Assembly: GCA_030407085.1 (NCBI GenBank) | Contig: CM059587.1 | Span: 41,886,501 to 41,950,500 of the forward strand | Direction of reading: 5' to 3' | DNA: 64,000 nt | Origin: Trichopria drosophilae | Taxonomy: Eukaryota > Arthropoda > Insecta > Hymenoptera > Diapriidae | Shown here: piece by piece, positions 32,590 through 46,016 of the stretch | How positions within the stretch are numbered: the first letter of the stretch is position 1 | Layout of the letters: every line of letters starts with the position of its first letter | Made by a program: the position numbers and the translations under genes | Notes under the pieces: generated by a model | Told to the model about the DNA's origin: nothing | What the model saw: only the letters and a program-made list of their open reading frames with translations | The model's database searches: none

Positions 32590-34529
32590 TTCTTAAAAAT
32601 GTTAATATATAGAGCATCTTAAACAATGTCATTTTTTATTTGTTTATTTATATATATTTATTTTATTACAAACAGAATTTTTTATTGCTTTTTATTTTAT
32701 ATAATAATTAATTCGAAGTAGTTTTCTTCTTTTATCAACATCTCATTCCGTGTATGTATGAATATTATACATATACATAATTACATATATGCATACATAT
32801 GTATACATATGTATATTGGCGCCCATTTTAATTATTAATGTAACTTTAACTACATTATGTGTTTATTTCTGTAGAATTTCATATGAACACTATTTATCGA
32901 TTTAAATTTTCTTACTTAGTAGTTAGTAGTAAATATTATTCATTTCAAAATTTATTACTAAATTATGACTTCTTTATGGTGAAAATGTGGTGTCATAAAT
33001 ATAATATATTTAAGATACCTTTATGATCACGATTTATCGCATTCTGACCACATAATGTATCATCTTAGCAAACTATAAAGACATCAAAATTAGGATCTCA
33101 TTTTGAGGACTTTCTGAAAAATCTGCTGTCTGGAATTGAAGGTCAAATGAATAAAAATTCCGATTTCAGACATTTTGAGCATCTATTCACAGCTCCAAAA
33201 AATGCTGTTGTGCTAATCATAATTCTGATAAAAAAATGTACGCCAAAATATGGAATTGACCCTACGTTTTGCCCAAATTGAAGGTCGAAGAGGTAAAAAA
33301 TCGCGTTTCTTGACATTTTTCACATCTATACTATACAATGCGATGCAGAAAGTCCAAAAATGCACGATGGAGGATTACTTCAAACTCGTTATCATTTTAG
33401 CAATTTTACTTTGTGTGTTACCGAGTTGAAGGTTAAAGGGGTCAAAAATCGTGTTTTTGGACATTTTTTCTGTTTTTATATAGAAAAGTAGTCAAGATGA
33501 AATTTGTAACTTGTGACTAAACAAAAAAATAAGTACCAAGTTTGAAGTCATTTCGATCGATCTCCATAAATTCGTCCTTCATATTGGATCCGCCATTTTG
33601 AATTTTGTCGTATCTTCATATTGGTAATCAGCAACCCAAGAAACCCCCGAGTAACAAGTTTAAAATGATTTCATTTCAGTCAGGCGATTGAGTACACACG
33701 ACTATGATTTTGAACAAAAAATCGACTTTAGTAGGCATTTTTCAGCCGCCATTTTGAAATTTTTATTTTTCATTACTTCTATCTTCTAGATCAAACATTT
33801 TTGACGGAAAATGTATACCCATCTGAGATATTCGGATACGTGTAATGATAAAAAAATTACAATAAGTAAAAAGAGAACCTAAAAAATCGTGATTTTGGTA
33901 AAATAAATGCTCGTAATTTATTTATTAGTTTTTAATTTACAGCAATTTGCGATACGCCATTTGAAAGAGCGGGATTTGGCAGTAATAAAGGTCCATTCCA
34001 AAAATTGTTTCATTGCGTTTTAATACAATAAATTACTGATAGACTTCATGTTAAATTTATGTACATTTGGTCCTTAATGGGTTAAATTCAGAACAGGAGC
34101 GATTTGTGTGTAAACAAAACCACTCATTCTATTTATTCTTAAGTTAGTGGATTCAGAATGATAGATAATTTCTCATAAAATACTACAAGAATCAGGAAGC
34201 AATCATCCACTTTACTATCACAGCAAGTATGTTTGCAGATGGTTTCAACGATCATGTCAATGCTTCATTCGGAATAGTGACGAATTCGGGTTATAATTTT
34301 TATTCGAAAAGTTCAACAAGTAGAATTCAAAGCTCAAAATTGAATATTTTTCAATAATTGGGAATCGTCGCCAATAATTGTCTCCAATCTTCCTCTATAT
34401 TCGGAATCATTTTGAATCTGTGTAGATATATCGAAAGTTTCTTCCTTAAATATATCTGAATACTTAATGGATCTAATTAACATAGAATTAGTCTTAAATC
34501 TTATAAGTATATTCAAATTCACGTCGTTT
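32590..34529. other. Intergenic, dispersed repeats
   Basis: 33110-33560 contains repeated segments of the type AAGGTC...TCAAAAATCG that recur at 39840-39910 and 40420-40450. A solitary CTGCTGTCTGGA lies at 33123-33134. A copy of the CCATTTTGAA...CAGCAACCC repeat lies at about 33590-33665. A TTAA-flanked GGG end (34079-34085) looks like an isolated piggyBac-like terminus. No gene recognised. Confidence 0.5.
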
Positions 34530-34743
34530 CCCAGACAGCAAAATAGAAAAGAGTTCAAAATGATATCAAAATGTGCTCTAAGAGAAGTCAGATGTCCCAC
34601 TTTCTTAAAGTTTTCTAAACATGAGTTCATGAAGATCTCATAATGGCATCAGGTTCAGAAAACCCTCAGAAAGTGGGACATCTGACTTCTTTTAGAGGAC
34701 ATTTCGAAATCATTCTGAACACTTTGCTATTTTGCTGTCTGGG
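34530..34743. mobile_element. 214-bp MITE, ends CCCAGACAGCAAAATAGAAA, TSD TT
   Basis: Hairpin-forming: the arms pair over about 90 bp each. TT flanks both sides (34528-34529 and 34744-34745). Relatives lie at 43796, 47876, 48227 and 48450, all with CCCAGACAGC-type ends and an internal GACCCACTTTCT or similar. Confidence 0.9.
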
Positions 34744-36371
34744 TTAATTCATAAAAATATAATTCTGGTATTATTATTAGAAATGCAGATATTCAACAAA
34801 TTAAAAATCGTATTTATTATCTATCTTCGTTTACTGGGATGGAAGATGGCAATTGATAATAAATTTGGTGTCCTAATTATATTTCGGAACCGAATAATTT
34901 AAATTCACGCAAATTTATTTTTAAATTTCTCTCTTCAATACATATAAAATATGTGCGAGAATATATATGTACATGTATATGTTACATATTGCTGTTTCCG
35001 CCGCAAATATATGTGCATTTATTTAGCATATATGTCGCATATATTTATTTTCCGTGTGGGTGGAGCAGGCTTGTTTTAATAATTACAAATCGAAAAAAAA
35101 ATCATTTATATATTATAAATGTTGGAAATACATAATCCGTTCTAATTGGGTCGTATTCATTATCTTATTCGAATGGAAGTGTGAAGAAGTTGGTAATAAT
35201 CGGTTTTTATTGGAATTAATTTAAATATGTTTTCAATGAATTATGAATAATCCTCAGTAATTAGTTGTAATAGGGTCATGTATGTAATTGTATTAAAAAC
35301 CGCATGCGAATAAAGTGTATTCATCGGATTTATATTGTTAATGTACATTGTATGTGTTAAATTATCTATTTGATAATGTAATTGCCTGTTCATTTAATAA
35401 ATTGCAGCACACAAGAATGTTGCAACATACAAAGAAGTTTGTAATACTAGAATTGACCAACACCAAACTCAATTACAATCGATTAAAATTTACTGGAATC
35501 GCTTCTTTAATTACTCGTAATTGTCAGAAATAGGTTTTATTTGTATTTCTTGATACAGTACATGTACTGCAGATAAGGTTTCTATACAACTTGCTGAACA
35601 ATTGATGACAATAAAATGTTTGCAGGTAATATCTATATTTCTCGCGAACAATATTGACAACGGGATACCTTCGGAGATTTAATTGATGGAAGATGTCATT
35701 CATACAAATTACGTACTTGTTCCCGTAAAAAAGATAAACTTTCATCAAAATGTTTGACACTTTGAACTGCATGTTGCCATAGGTATGTGCACTGTCATTA
35801 TTTTGTGTCTTATATTATTTTCATTTTCACTCTATGTTTGCTTATGAAACAACGGTAAGCACTTAAATCCAATACATGTGTAAATAAGCAAATAACTTAA
35901 AAATCATAGCTTGTTGCCTTTTGAAATACTTTTCACATATAATTATTTGTAAATTTCATACTTTTGTTTTATTTATCGTGGGAAGAAGTAAAGTGCGAAA
36001 TCAAAAATATAAACCTTGAGCAAAAAATATTAATGTGAGGAACAGGAATGGAGACTTGTAGTACAAGCAGCAATAATTCAAAATCATAATACTGATGTGA
36101 ATATATATGACATATGAGGAGACAAAAAGTTCTTGCCTAATATTCAAGGAGAAATCAATATGAAAAAGAATTTATCATTAGACGAGCTTGAAAACAGTTG
36201 TCAGCACTGAAACAAATTGACTAAATTCTATTTAGGTTCAAGCAGAAAAAAAAACTGTAAAATAAAATAAAAAACTGTACATCAACATCTTTTATCTGTG
36301 ACCTGAGATGACATTGACTGCTCGGAAAATCCATTGAATTTACAGATTTATGTTCCTGCATTTACGAATAC
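34744..36371. other. Intergenic, nothing recognised
   Basis: Short frames at 34953-35135, 35348-35533 and 35524-35772 lack recognisable character. A solitary CGTTTACTGGG transposon end lies at 34828-34838. Confidence 0.45.
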
Positions 36372-36542
36372 ATGTTGCGTCAAGAAGAGTTTATTCGGCA
36401 CATATTACTAACAAATGCTGTTTTGCCAACAGATGGCTTTTACGGAAATATATCTGTAAATGTAACAAATATTGTTAGTCTATTTAATCATATAAATCAG
36501 TGGTTTCGAAAACAATTTCTAGTACATCATCAAAATTTGTAA
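36372..36542 (+). pseudogene. Unrecognised 56-codon open frame in a decayed coding-like tract
   Basis: ATG at 36372, stop at 36540-36542, with a start MLRQEEFIRHILLTNAVLP. The downstream stretch to about 37400 shows further short open runs interrupted by stops, such as PVDPVNEKWFRIIEKCSEDF near 36670. The whole 36.3-37.6 kb region could therefore be an old coding sequence, possibly a transposon gene. I cannot assign it to a family. Confidence 0.25.
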
Positions 36543-38011
36543 TAGAATTTGCTTGGTTAATTTTAAGCAGTTTTTTTCGGCGTGTTTGGTTTGTACATTA
36601 AATCATGGTAAAAGCGCTTCATTTAGAAGTTAAGCATATACTGAGAATAGTTTTAGAAAAAATGTAGGCACCTGTGGATCCAGTGAATGAAAAATGGTTC
36701 AGAATAATTGAAAAGTGTTCTGAAGATTTCTGAACTTTAGATTCTATTTGTTGACTTTTATAAACACTTCCATATTGTCCATCGTTCAAATCCTATTGCA
36801 AGAATTAAATAGTTTATTCTATAATGCTTCTCAGAGATTCAGGATACAAGTTATAAAGCCAATACTTCACTATTTCGAATGAAGCATATTGGCAAAGAGT
36901 AAGAAAATGAATTTAGAAGTATTAAAGTTCCAATCATTCTGAATCATCCTGGCTGGCTGGAGAGCATTTACTACATCAGATATTAGGCAAAGTATGTGCA
37001 GATCTATTTGTCATAAGAAATTAGCCTGATTATGCTGCTAGAAACTACGATTTGCCGAGAAATGGGTTCTGGAATATGGAAAGAGAAGATTTATCTTTAG
37101 CAATCTAAGAATAGTATTCAAGGCTCGCGATATCTTAGATATTTATTGCCTATTATCTCGCATTAGTCTATGAGTTTCAAATACGCTTGCCCAAGTGTGT
37201 ATTTCACCAGAATCTCAGTTATTTCTTAGCTTATCTCTCGTCAGACTTACCCTAGTAGAAATCGAAATCAGCCACGCAAGCACTATAGAGGATACATCAG
37301 CGAATGGTAACGTTTTGTCTAGATTTAGTGCTACCACCTGTCTAGTGCTAGAGTGACTGAGTTCGATTTCGACCAATGCAATTATAAACCATCTTTTGTT
37401 TCAGCCACACTCATAGATCTGGTATGGAAGTAATAAAGAGAATGGCTTCTGCAATAATACGTTATAATCGTCAGTCATCGACGACAAACTTGCTAAAACT
37501 TGAATTTGTATAAACCAGAATGTGTCATTGGAGATAATGATAACTTTTCTATAAAATGCGCTAATATGATTACATATACTAGAAAGATACCTGTAGCGCA
37601 TTACACAGCACCATGAAATACTTGATCTATCGTATGCCAAATCAGCTACTTATTCTTCTACTTTTTGCATTTTATTAATTAAAACTGTCGAGCCGTTACA
37701 CACTTTTAACCTCAGTTACAAATATATCGCATGGCATAAGGGGAGTTATAGCTAGCTCTGCGATCATAATTGATGGTTATCTCTGGAAAACTGTAACCTA
37801 TTAACAATTTCGTCATAGCTGGCATTTACATTCTTCTCGTGTTATTCTACGATTAGCAGGTCGCATTATACTTGAATTTCTGAGTTTCATGAGACTTCAG
37901 TTCATAATGTTTATTCTTTTATTACTTATGGACTTTTTATGGTTTCAACACCTGCAATTAAAATTTTGTATCGCCTTCCTGGATATAAGTGAATGACGAG
38001 ATGAACCTGAA
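36543..38011. other. Intergenic, possible decayed coding sequence
   Basis: Several short interrupted frames on both strands (the longest on the minus strand is 37401-37640, 79 codons). No domain recognised. Confidence 0.35.
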
Positions 38012-38213
38012 ACTAGCCCACACTTTCCAGCCCAATCTTTTATAATTTATCCTTTTTTATATTTCTAATACATTTGTATTTTAAGTATTTTTTCATAAAT
38101 TTAGTGTTGTATAATATGGCTATAATTGTTAAGGCCCACTGAGGTATTCATACGCGATTCGTTTTTGGTGCGCGAGAACTGTGGGCTGGAAAGTATGGGC
38201 TAGTTGCAGTCTC
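38012..38213. repeat. Hairpin with 25-bp arms
   Basis: ACTAGCCCACACTTTCCAGC (38012-38031) returns inverted near 38190-38213, with looser pairing extending outside (GACGAGATG with CGTCATT). Confidence 0.6.
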
Positions 38214-39714
38214 ATAATGACGAGACGTCATTTATAAATATCTGTCAGAGGATTCCGGACAACCTTTTTGGTATATTGTAAATGATTATAGTGCTATTTT
38301 AATAACTACAACATTACATGACAATGACTTCTGACGATAATTACGCAGTGGTCGTCAAAGTATCCATGCCACCTAAAAATTAACTAATTCAGTAAAATTG
38401 TGTTGCTAAATTTGTGTCGGCGGAAATTTTCAAACTATAGTTGTGAATCACCACGAGATATAGATTTTTAATTATTCTTGCAATTCATAAAATAAGTAGA
38501 GGGTTCGCTGTGTACAATCGTATAAGCGAGATCACCATTTTTTAGATTGTATTAAAGCTATAATTTTGTATTCCGAACCTCCATCCATAAACTTCATAAG
38601 CTAGAGAGAAATATAGAAAAGGGATCCCTGTATATTGTAAAATTTTAAACATATACAAAAAATTACAAGTAAGAAGGTCGGTATGGGACCTCCTGTTTTT
38701 ATTACAAAAGCACGTTTAATAGAAACTAGAATCATTTATATTTATTATACGATTTTAAAAACTCATGTGTATAAAAAGGTACAAGAGCTCACGAGAAGAT
38801 ATACATAAATTGGATGAGGCAACTCAGAAAATAGTTACACTAACCAAATTGATTTATCTTCCTAACGTAAGATAATTTTGTTTAATGTGGCGGAATCTTA
38901 TATGATAATTACAACATTTGTTATACTGTAAAATTTCATTTTTATACCAAGAATGTCAAATCAACATTTCTACCTTTCAATCCATATATTCATGATTTTT
39001 AAAACATTTACATTTTCTTTCAAGTACAATTAGCTTCTCAAAAAGATAAAAGACTGTAGGCTTGAATAAGGCAAATAAGACGCAATTAGAAAACATCCTT
39101 ATTGATTAGTATGGTATTTAAATAAAGCTTGAGAATCACATGATTATTATATTATGCATTCTAACAAACTCCAAAGGGAGTTAGGAAACTTTCTATTTAA
39201 AAAAACGTTATATTTATTTTTATCATATCACAGACTTTAATCTTTGTTGATAATTAATCGAATGCACGTTGTTCATCATGCAGTTTGCGTTCATACTATT
39301 TGTATCAATTGGATAATTAAAAGAAGTAATTAGCCGACAGTAAATAAACTCTCATTGCAGGAATTATTTAGGGCACTATTTCGATATTATCTGACGACGA
39401 TAGGAATACACAAATAATAACATAAGGAAACTTTAAGGTAGAAAAAATTATAGAGACAACAAATAAAAAGTGCATAGTTAACAGAAAAATACTTCTTGCG
39501 TTTTAGAGGAAGATGTATGTTCTCAAAAATGGATTCGAACGAACCGAAATTTATATTGAGACTTCGTAAGTTACTTTGTTTGAAATGGTACTTTCGACCA
39601 TTGTCCCCAGGAGTTACCCATACGAATTGTTTGCATACAATTATTCATAGACAGATAACATTGTTATCAAAGCATTACACAGCCCAACAAATATTTAAAA
39701 ATTTCATGTTGCAT
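38214..39714. other. Intergenic, nothing recognised
   Basis: AT-rich. The plus-strand frame 39496-39717 is unrecognised. Confidence 0.4.
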
Positions 39715-40480
39715 TAAAGGGGTAAAAAATTCGATTCTAGGCATTTTTTAGCACCTATTCACACATCAAGAAATAAATTCTGTTGTCCCACTGTAAGAGT
39801 CAATTCTTATAGGGTATTTCATGCAGAATCCAATTATAGACGCCAAAATATTGATGTGGACCTCGTTTTTTACCAAATTGTAGGTCGAACAGGTCAAAAA
39901 TCGCGTTTTTGAACATTGTTCACTATAGGATGCGATGCAAAAAATTCAAGAAATGTAAAATGGCGGATCCAATGGCCGGGGAACAAAGTCCCGAAAATCA
40001 TAGCATGGCTCCAGCGTGATTTTCTTCACTTTGTCTTTGAAAATTTGAAGAAAGCTAATGGGTACACCCTGAATTCACGCAATATCGAAATTTTAGCCTT
40101 TCGGGGTTTTGATTTTCGGAACTTTGTTCCCCGACCGATCTATTATATCCAACGAACTTTTTGAATATCGAATCACTTCAAGCACATGATCGTATTAACT
40201 TTTCAAGAAAAACAGAAAAAATGTCTTAAAACACCCCTTTGACTTTCAATTTGGGTAAAGAATAGGTTTATTGAATATTTTGGTGTACATATTTGGATTT
40301 TGTGGAAAAAATTATATAAGAAATGACTCTTACTTCTAGTAAGGAAGTGAAGAGAAGGAAGTGAACGACAACAGCACTTTTTTTGGGCCGTGAAATAGGT
40401 GCTAAAACATGCTTAGAATCAAATTGTTGACCCCTTTGACCTTGAATATCTCAAAAACTAGGCCAATGGGCTATTTTGGC
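39715..40480. repeat. Imperfect palindrome with a MITE near its centre
   Basis: GATTCTAGGCATTTTTTAGC and the following CACCTATTCAC (near 39733) return inverted near 40385-40420. TAAGAGTCAATTCTTATA also pairs with its counterpart near 40320. The arms are diverged. The MITE at 39974-40136 lies between them. Confidence 0.6.
39974..40136. mobile_element. 163-bp MITE, ends GGCCGGGGAACAAAGTCCCG
   Basis: The right end inverted reads GGTCGGGGAACAAAGTTCCG. Same family as 13317-13508. Confidence 0.8.
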
Positions 40481-42475
40481 CGTCATATTGGGATTCTGAA
40501 TAAAAAATCAGAATCGGATCTTACTTATGGGCAACAAAATTTTGTTGGGTTGTGTTATGAATCAGATATCTAAATTTATCAAATAACAATGGTGATTTAG
40601 ATTCACGTAAATATATTACAAACATCAAAACAAATCTTCTATCAAACGAAGACTTATTGAGAAGAATATGAAATCATTAGTTTTACCAAGATTTTTTTTT
40701 ACTTTATCTTATGGATCTTTCCGATAGGATACAAAGAGTAATTGAGATGGTTTCAATGTACTGTAATTCGGTCTCCATTAGGCTTGTCATTGTTTTCTAT
40801 TATAAATTCCACATATTTTAGAATCTGGGGCTGCTTATGATTTGAATTTCTGTAACATTTTCCTTCACAAATATACATATCTATTTGCTAACTAATGAAA
40901 TACTAAGTATTTAATACGAGTCAATTCTATTTATTGTACAAATGTGGTAAAATATCTTAGTTGCTTTGTAGAGTATATAATAATTCTAACAATAATATAA
41001 ATTCTTATTTCTAATTCTGACGGGGAGCAATAAGAAAATTCACTACAGAATTATAATATTTTTAGTGTTCCAAATTTGTACACTACCTAACTTAGAATAT
41101 ATCTGAAACATGTAACCAAAAACCAAAAGTTGCATTTTCGTACGGGTGTAAATTTCCAAAACCCCTGTTTTTTTTTAATTCGGATGTAAAATGGACTCAA
41201 TATAAATTGTTCTTTTTTCAAGTAACCTTCGGCATCGTTCGGCAACTCTTCAAATATCGAGAGAAATTAGATTCAACCAGACCGAAACATTTTGGTAAAG
41301 GCACGATCAAAACATTTTTTGAAAAATTGGTAATTAACACAATAATGATTGCGATTTTATAAATTAAAAGATATATGCTACGTATTGTATATATGTTCTG
41401 AAGTCGGGAAGATACCGCAGAAAAAAAGGTTTGATCAAGTATCTATCGTAGCAATAGTGCAATTGATCTGCCAAAACACTTCTAAAGAGAATAATAGGTA
41501 AAGTTAAAACAATTCCACAAGACAATGAAAAATGAAAAGTATATCATAATTGATTAATATAAACGAATTCGCATTGTGGAACATACGAAAATGGCCGTTT
41601 GAAGGCGACTCTCAATTGATTTACGATTGATTTTTTAATCGACAACGCAACGAAAGTAGACAAGTCATGTGTAGAGAGTTTAATTCAGAAAACTACGTTC
41701 TCTAAAGAGAATCCGCTATACTAATCCGTTATAATATTACCAAAACCATGAAGTGAAATAACGCATGCCTCGGAACCCGACAAGGATTTCCGTTAATATA
41801 ATTGATAAAATATGATAATACATGGCCTCGTTTTTGGTTTTACTTTAAAAAATGTTTTCAACTTATTAAAATAATATCTGTTTCATCTACGAAAAATCTT
41901 ACAAAGGATGTAATTCATATTAGCACCGCTTGATTACATACATATATTATTATTCAGTTGTATATAATACTTATTAATTATTAAACAAATAATATCTGTT
42001 TAAGAAGAAATGTTTATAGCGCTCTACATGTTTCATCGTAGATTTATTGGCTGATTCACACGATTATTTATTATACCTAAGAAGAAACATAAGATTGTCT
42101 AATTCTGACGGGTTCCTTTTTTTATCACAAAAGCATATATTTTCTTTCCAATAATAAAATCATTCAATTGCTTTATTCGCGTAGAAGCTAAGTTTTTCAT
42201 AAGCTAAATAGTTTTTTTACGAAACATAATTATTTTTTCGAACATTACTTGTATGTTGTCAGTAAAAATATATAAAATAAGACATGGCAAATTGTGTTAC
42301 GTTATATGAAGCAAATCGCAAGCACGAAATAATCTTTGACGTCGACAGAGTAAAGATCGTCATTGACATATGATTGGAAAGATAACAGATTAGAAACTAG
42401 GGATATTTCCTCAATGAACCCAAGCTAAGATAATTAAACCGAAAGTAACTACATTTAATTTATCAGTGATAGTTA
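40481..42475. other. Intergenic, nothing recognised
   Basis: AT-rich, no open frame of note and no clear transposon ends. Confidence 0.4.
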
Positions 42476-43560
42476 CCCTTTAACGCCCAGTTGTACAGAA
42501 TTTGCACACGGGTCATAGCATTCTTTATTATATGCAATAAACGTTTTTAAAAAATGGAGACCTCCGTATCCCAATGGTTTTGAGGTTGCCTTTTCGAATG
42601 GCGATGGTAACATTTTCAAAAAATGATGTTTAACGTAGTTGAAAAACTATTGAAAAACTATTGAAAAAAACGGGATTTTTGAGCTACGATTGTTTTCTTA
42701 AAGTCAATTTTCACTCCGATACAGGTTTCTGATCACTATAGCAAACCTATCAGAAACGTGTTCCTGATAGTTTTACTTCAAAAATATGCTTTCATATGCT
42801 TTGATTTTTATCAATTTAGATTTTAAAATGGCACCTGAACGCCAAATGTTTGTTAAAATATGTGATTGGATGTTTGTGCGTGTGCGTGTGGAAATTGACG
42901 TGGATGACTTCAAAGGATTATTCTAACTTCACTAATTAATGTTACGATTTTAAATAATATTTGTAATGAAATCTTAGGTATAAACGACTGAGCAATGAGA
43001 GTAGCTAAAAATTATTTGAGCAGATCAATAAAAATAGTAAATGAAACGACTAAAGAGCAATTAATTCAATACTGTACTGCCTCAAAATATGAAATCAAAA
43101 CGAAAAAATATTGTTAAACATGTTCCAATGTCCCAATTAGATTATTGGGATGCACATATGTAGAAAATGTGGACAATTCCACAATTTTGAAAATTGTCTG
43201 ATGTTCAAACGTCATTTTAAAATTCAACACATCAGAAATCAAAATGTGTGAAAGCTTATTTTTGAAATAAAACTACCGGGAAACCCGTTTCTGATAAGTT
43301 AGTCGGTGATCGGAAACAGGCATTATGGTGAAAATTGCCTTTAAATATCATCGTAGCACAAAAATGACGTTTTTTTTTCAATGTGTTTGAACAACAACGT
43401 GTTAAACATCATTTTTTGAAAATTGGCTCAACGCCATTGGAAAGAGCCACCTCCAAAACTAGCGGAATACAGAGGTATTCATTTCTTAAAACTTGTTACT
43501 GCATACAAAAAACGATGCTTAAATCCGTGTGCAAATGGTGCCTATTTGGGCGTTAGAGGG
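42476..43560. mobile_element. 1.09-kb hairpin element, piggyBac-like end CCCTTTAACGCCCAG
   Basis: The left end CCCTTTAACGCCCAGTTGTA and the inverted right end CCCTCTAACGCCCAAATAGG match, and both are followed by TTTGCACACGG. The arms pair with interruptions over about 350 bp. TTAA follows the right end (43561-43564); the left flank is GTTA, close to TTAA. Confidence 0.78.
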
Positions 43561-43795
43561 TTAAGAATTTTATTTAATTAACGCCTCAGTATAAACTGCA
43601 CTTTCATGGGCTCTATTTCTCTCACTTTCTAAACCAAAAAATACAACAATAATGTAGCTTATTAAATAAGAGTAGTTCCATCAAGAAAGATGTACATTTC
43701 TTTAGTACAATCCGAGACACCACAGCAGGACCGCGACCAGAACCAGCATCGGCTCTTTGGATTCCAAGCCACTACGTGACAATGTAATGTTATTT

Positions 43796-44003
43796 CCCAG
43801 ACAGCAAAATAGAAAAGAGTTCCGAATGAATTGGAAATGTGCTCTAAGAGAAGTAGATGTTCCTCTTGAAGATTTTTTAAACATGAGTTCATAAAGATCT
43901 CATAGTGACATCATGTTCAGAAAACTCTTAGAAAGTGAGAGATCTGACTTCTTTTAGAACACATTTCCAAATCATTCTGAACTCTTTTTTATTTAGCTGA
44001 CTG
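43796..44003. mobile_element. 208-bp MITE, CCCAGACAGC family
   Basis: The left end CCCAGACAGCAAAATAGAAA is intact; the right end has decayed to AGCTGACTGA. Arms pair as in 34530-34743. Confidence 0.8.
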
Positions 44004-44299
44004 AATTAGGACCGTTTGCGGTACCAAATAAGGTGAAACCAAGAATAAACTGAACTAACTTAATAAGTAATAGTATGTTGCGTATCAAAGGCGCGAAGGA
44101 AGGGATTGGAGACAGGAGCGCTGTGCAGTACGAGTTTGTCTTAGATGCCTTCAATCTCGCCTGCGATATATACACGATATTTTTGGTCAAATTTGTACAT
44201 AAAAACTGCGTCTTTTAGGTGATTTTCAAGAAACATAACAGAGCTCGGTAATTCTTTAACTTTTTAAAGACCATTTATATCCCAAGCAATCAATTAAAA

Positions 44300-44925
44300 A
44301 GGAGCTATTAGCCCAGGTTGACTCGTTTTTTAAGTCGATTTAAAGTCAATTTGACCGAAATCGGTCAATATTTGGTCGAATTAAAGTCGACATGACCTAT
44401 ACAAAACCAATCGGTTAATTGTCGGTAAACATTCGGTCAATTTTCTAAAATCGACCAATTAAATTTTGGGTAAACTTCCGGTCGACTTTTGCGAAATCTG
44501 AGTATTGACTCAGTCAAAAAGACGTTATTCGGTCAACTTCATAAAAGTCAACTGAAAATGGACCAATGAAAATTTGGCGTCGACTCACGGTCGACTTTTA
44601 CCACATCGACCGATTATCGACTCAATTAAAAAAAATACCTTCCGGTAAATTTTCGATTAACTTCGTAAAAGTCAACCGAAAATGTGAATGGTTGATTTTA
44701 CCAAATCGACCGATTATAGACTCAATCAAAAAACCGTTGTTTGGACAATTTTCGATCAACTTGGTCAACTGAAAATCGACATATGAAAGTTTGGTGTCGA
44801 CGATAAAGAGTACCTTTCGGTTAATTTTCGGTCGACAATCGAAAAAGTCGACAGAAAGTTGACCGAAAATATCTCTGGCACTCGGTTAATTTTTGGTCGA
44901 CAATCGAAAAAGTCAATCCACCATG
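44300..44925. repeat. Degenerate array rich in GGTCGAC and GGTCAA
   Basis: Over 600 bp the short words GGTCGAC, GTCGAC, CGGTCAA, GACCGA and AAAGTCGAC recur every 10-30 bp in both orientations, with TTCGGTCAATTTTC-like stretches between. No fixed period is obvious, so it is either an old minisatellite or a cluster of palindromic motifs. Nothing else in the window resembles it. Confidence 0.7.
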
Positions 44926-45514
44926 TTCGTTTTCATCTTGTGATCAGATGGAAACCCAATAATTTGACCACGTAATCATTACCACGTGATCGAACCTATC
45001 TTAAATTTTCTTTTCCGTAATTTTGAATAAATTTAGTTCTTTACTCATTTTAACTTCCGATTTACAAAATTTTCTTTAAATAACTTTGAACAAAATTACA
45101 GATAATTTTGACCAGTTAATTAATCAAGACCGATTAGAAATTTTCAATAGAGACGTCACAGAATCAGGAAGATAAACCTGCCGGTCACAAAATTCCTCGA
45201 GTTTACATTCGATCTTAGAAAAGCTCACCACACTATCGACTGATGCAATCACTTACCCACACAAAAATCAGAAAACTGAACAAACAAGACGAGCATAATC
45301 TGTAATTAATAACGAGATTCAACATCTTGTCAAGCAAAAATATGCATTATCAAAAATTCGGCCATGAGTTTATACTTAGAGTGACCACCTATTATTTGCT
45401 TATATTCTTTCAATATTTCAGTATCTTATTAAGTTATTTTAACCTTATCGGTTCAGGGAAGACTACGATGATGAAGAGACTATATAAGTCGGGCGAGCCG
45501 GATTTTGTTCCAAA
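44926..45514. other. Intergenic, nothing recognised
   Basis: The plus-strand frame 45327-45554 contains GSGKTTMMKRL, resembling a nucleotide-binding loop, but it is short and has no supporting context. Confidence 0.35.
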
Positions 45515-46016
45515 CCCAGGCAGCAGAATAATCAAAGATCACAATGCACACTGAGCTTGAAGCATGTCTGAGCTCGACGAAAATGTCAACCCTAACCATT
45601 TGTACAGAATGACTGGTACACTATTCAAGTTTAAAAAGCCAAGCTTACTTAAATCGTAACTGATCCCGTTTTTGAGAAATTCAGAAATCAACTCTGTACG
45701 TTTAAACTCAGCATAGGTAAGATTCAATCATTTAAGTTATATATTTTTTTAACATGGAAAATAGCTAAAATTCGTTACCATGAGGGTTTCGGTGTCGCTG
45801 AGTATGAATGTGATCTTTGATTTTCAAAATTCAAAATGGCGGATCTAACATGACCAACAGAAATATGAAAAATAGCTTGATCGAAATAAAACTGGACACT
45901 CGGAGGTTTTTGGAGTTCCAGATTATAAATCTGACAACAAACTCGTCGGAATTACATTCAGGAAGTATGTTAAATTTTACTGCGTAATTAAATATATGTA
46001 ACTGCATTTAATTAAG

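Noticed and set aside
37401..37640. 79-codon minus-strand frame considered as a chemoreceptor exon
   Set aside because: No receptor motif or neighbouring exon could be identified, and composition matches the surroundings.
45327..45554. GSGKTTMMKRL resembling a Walker A loop
   Set aside because: A short motif in a 75-codon frame with no other ATPase motif; such a match is expected by chance, and the frame ends inside a transposon.
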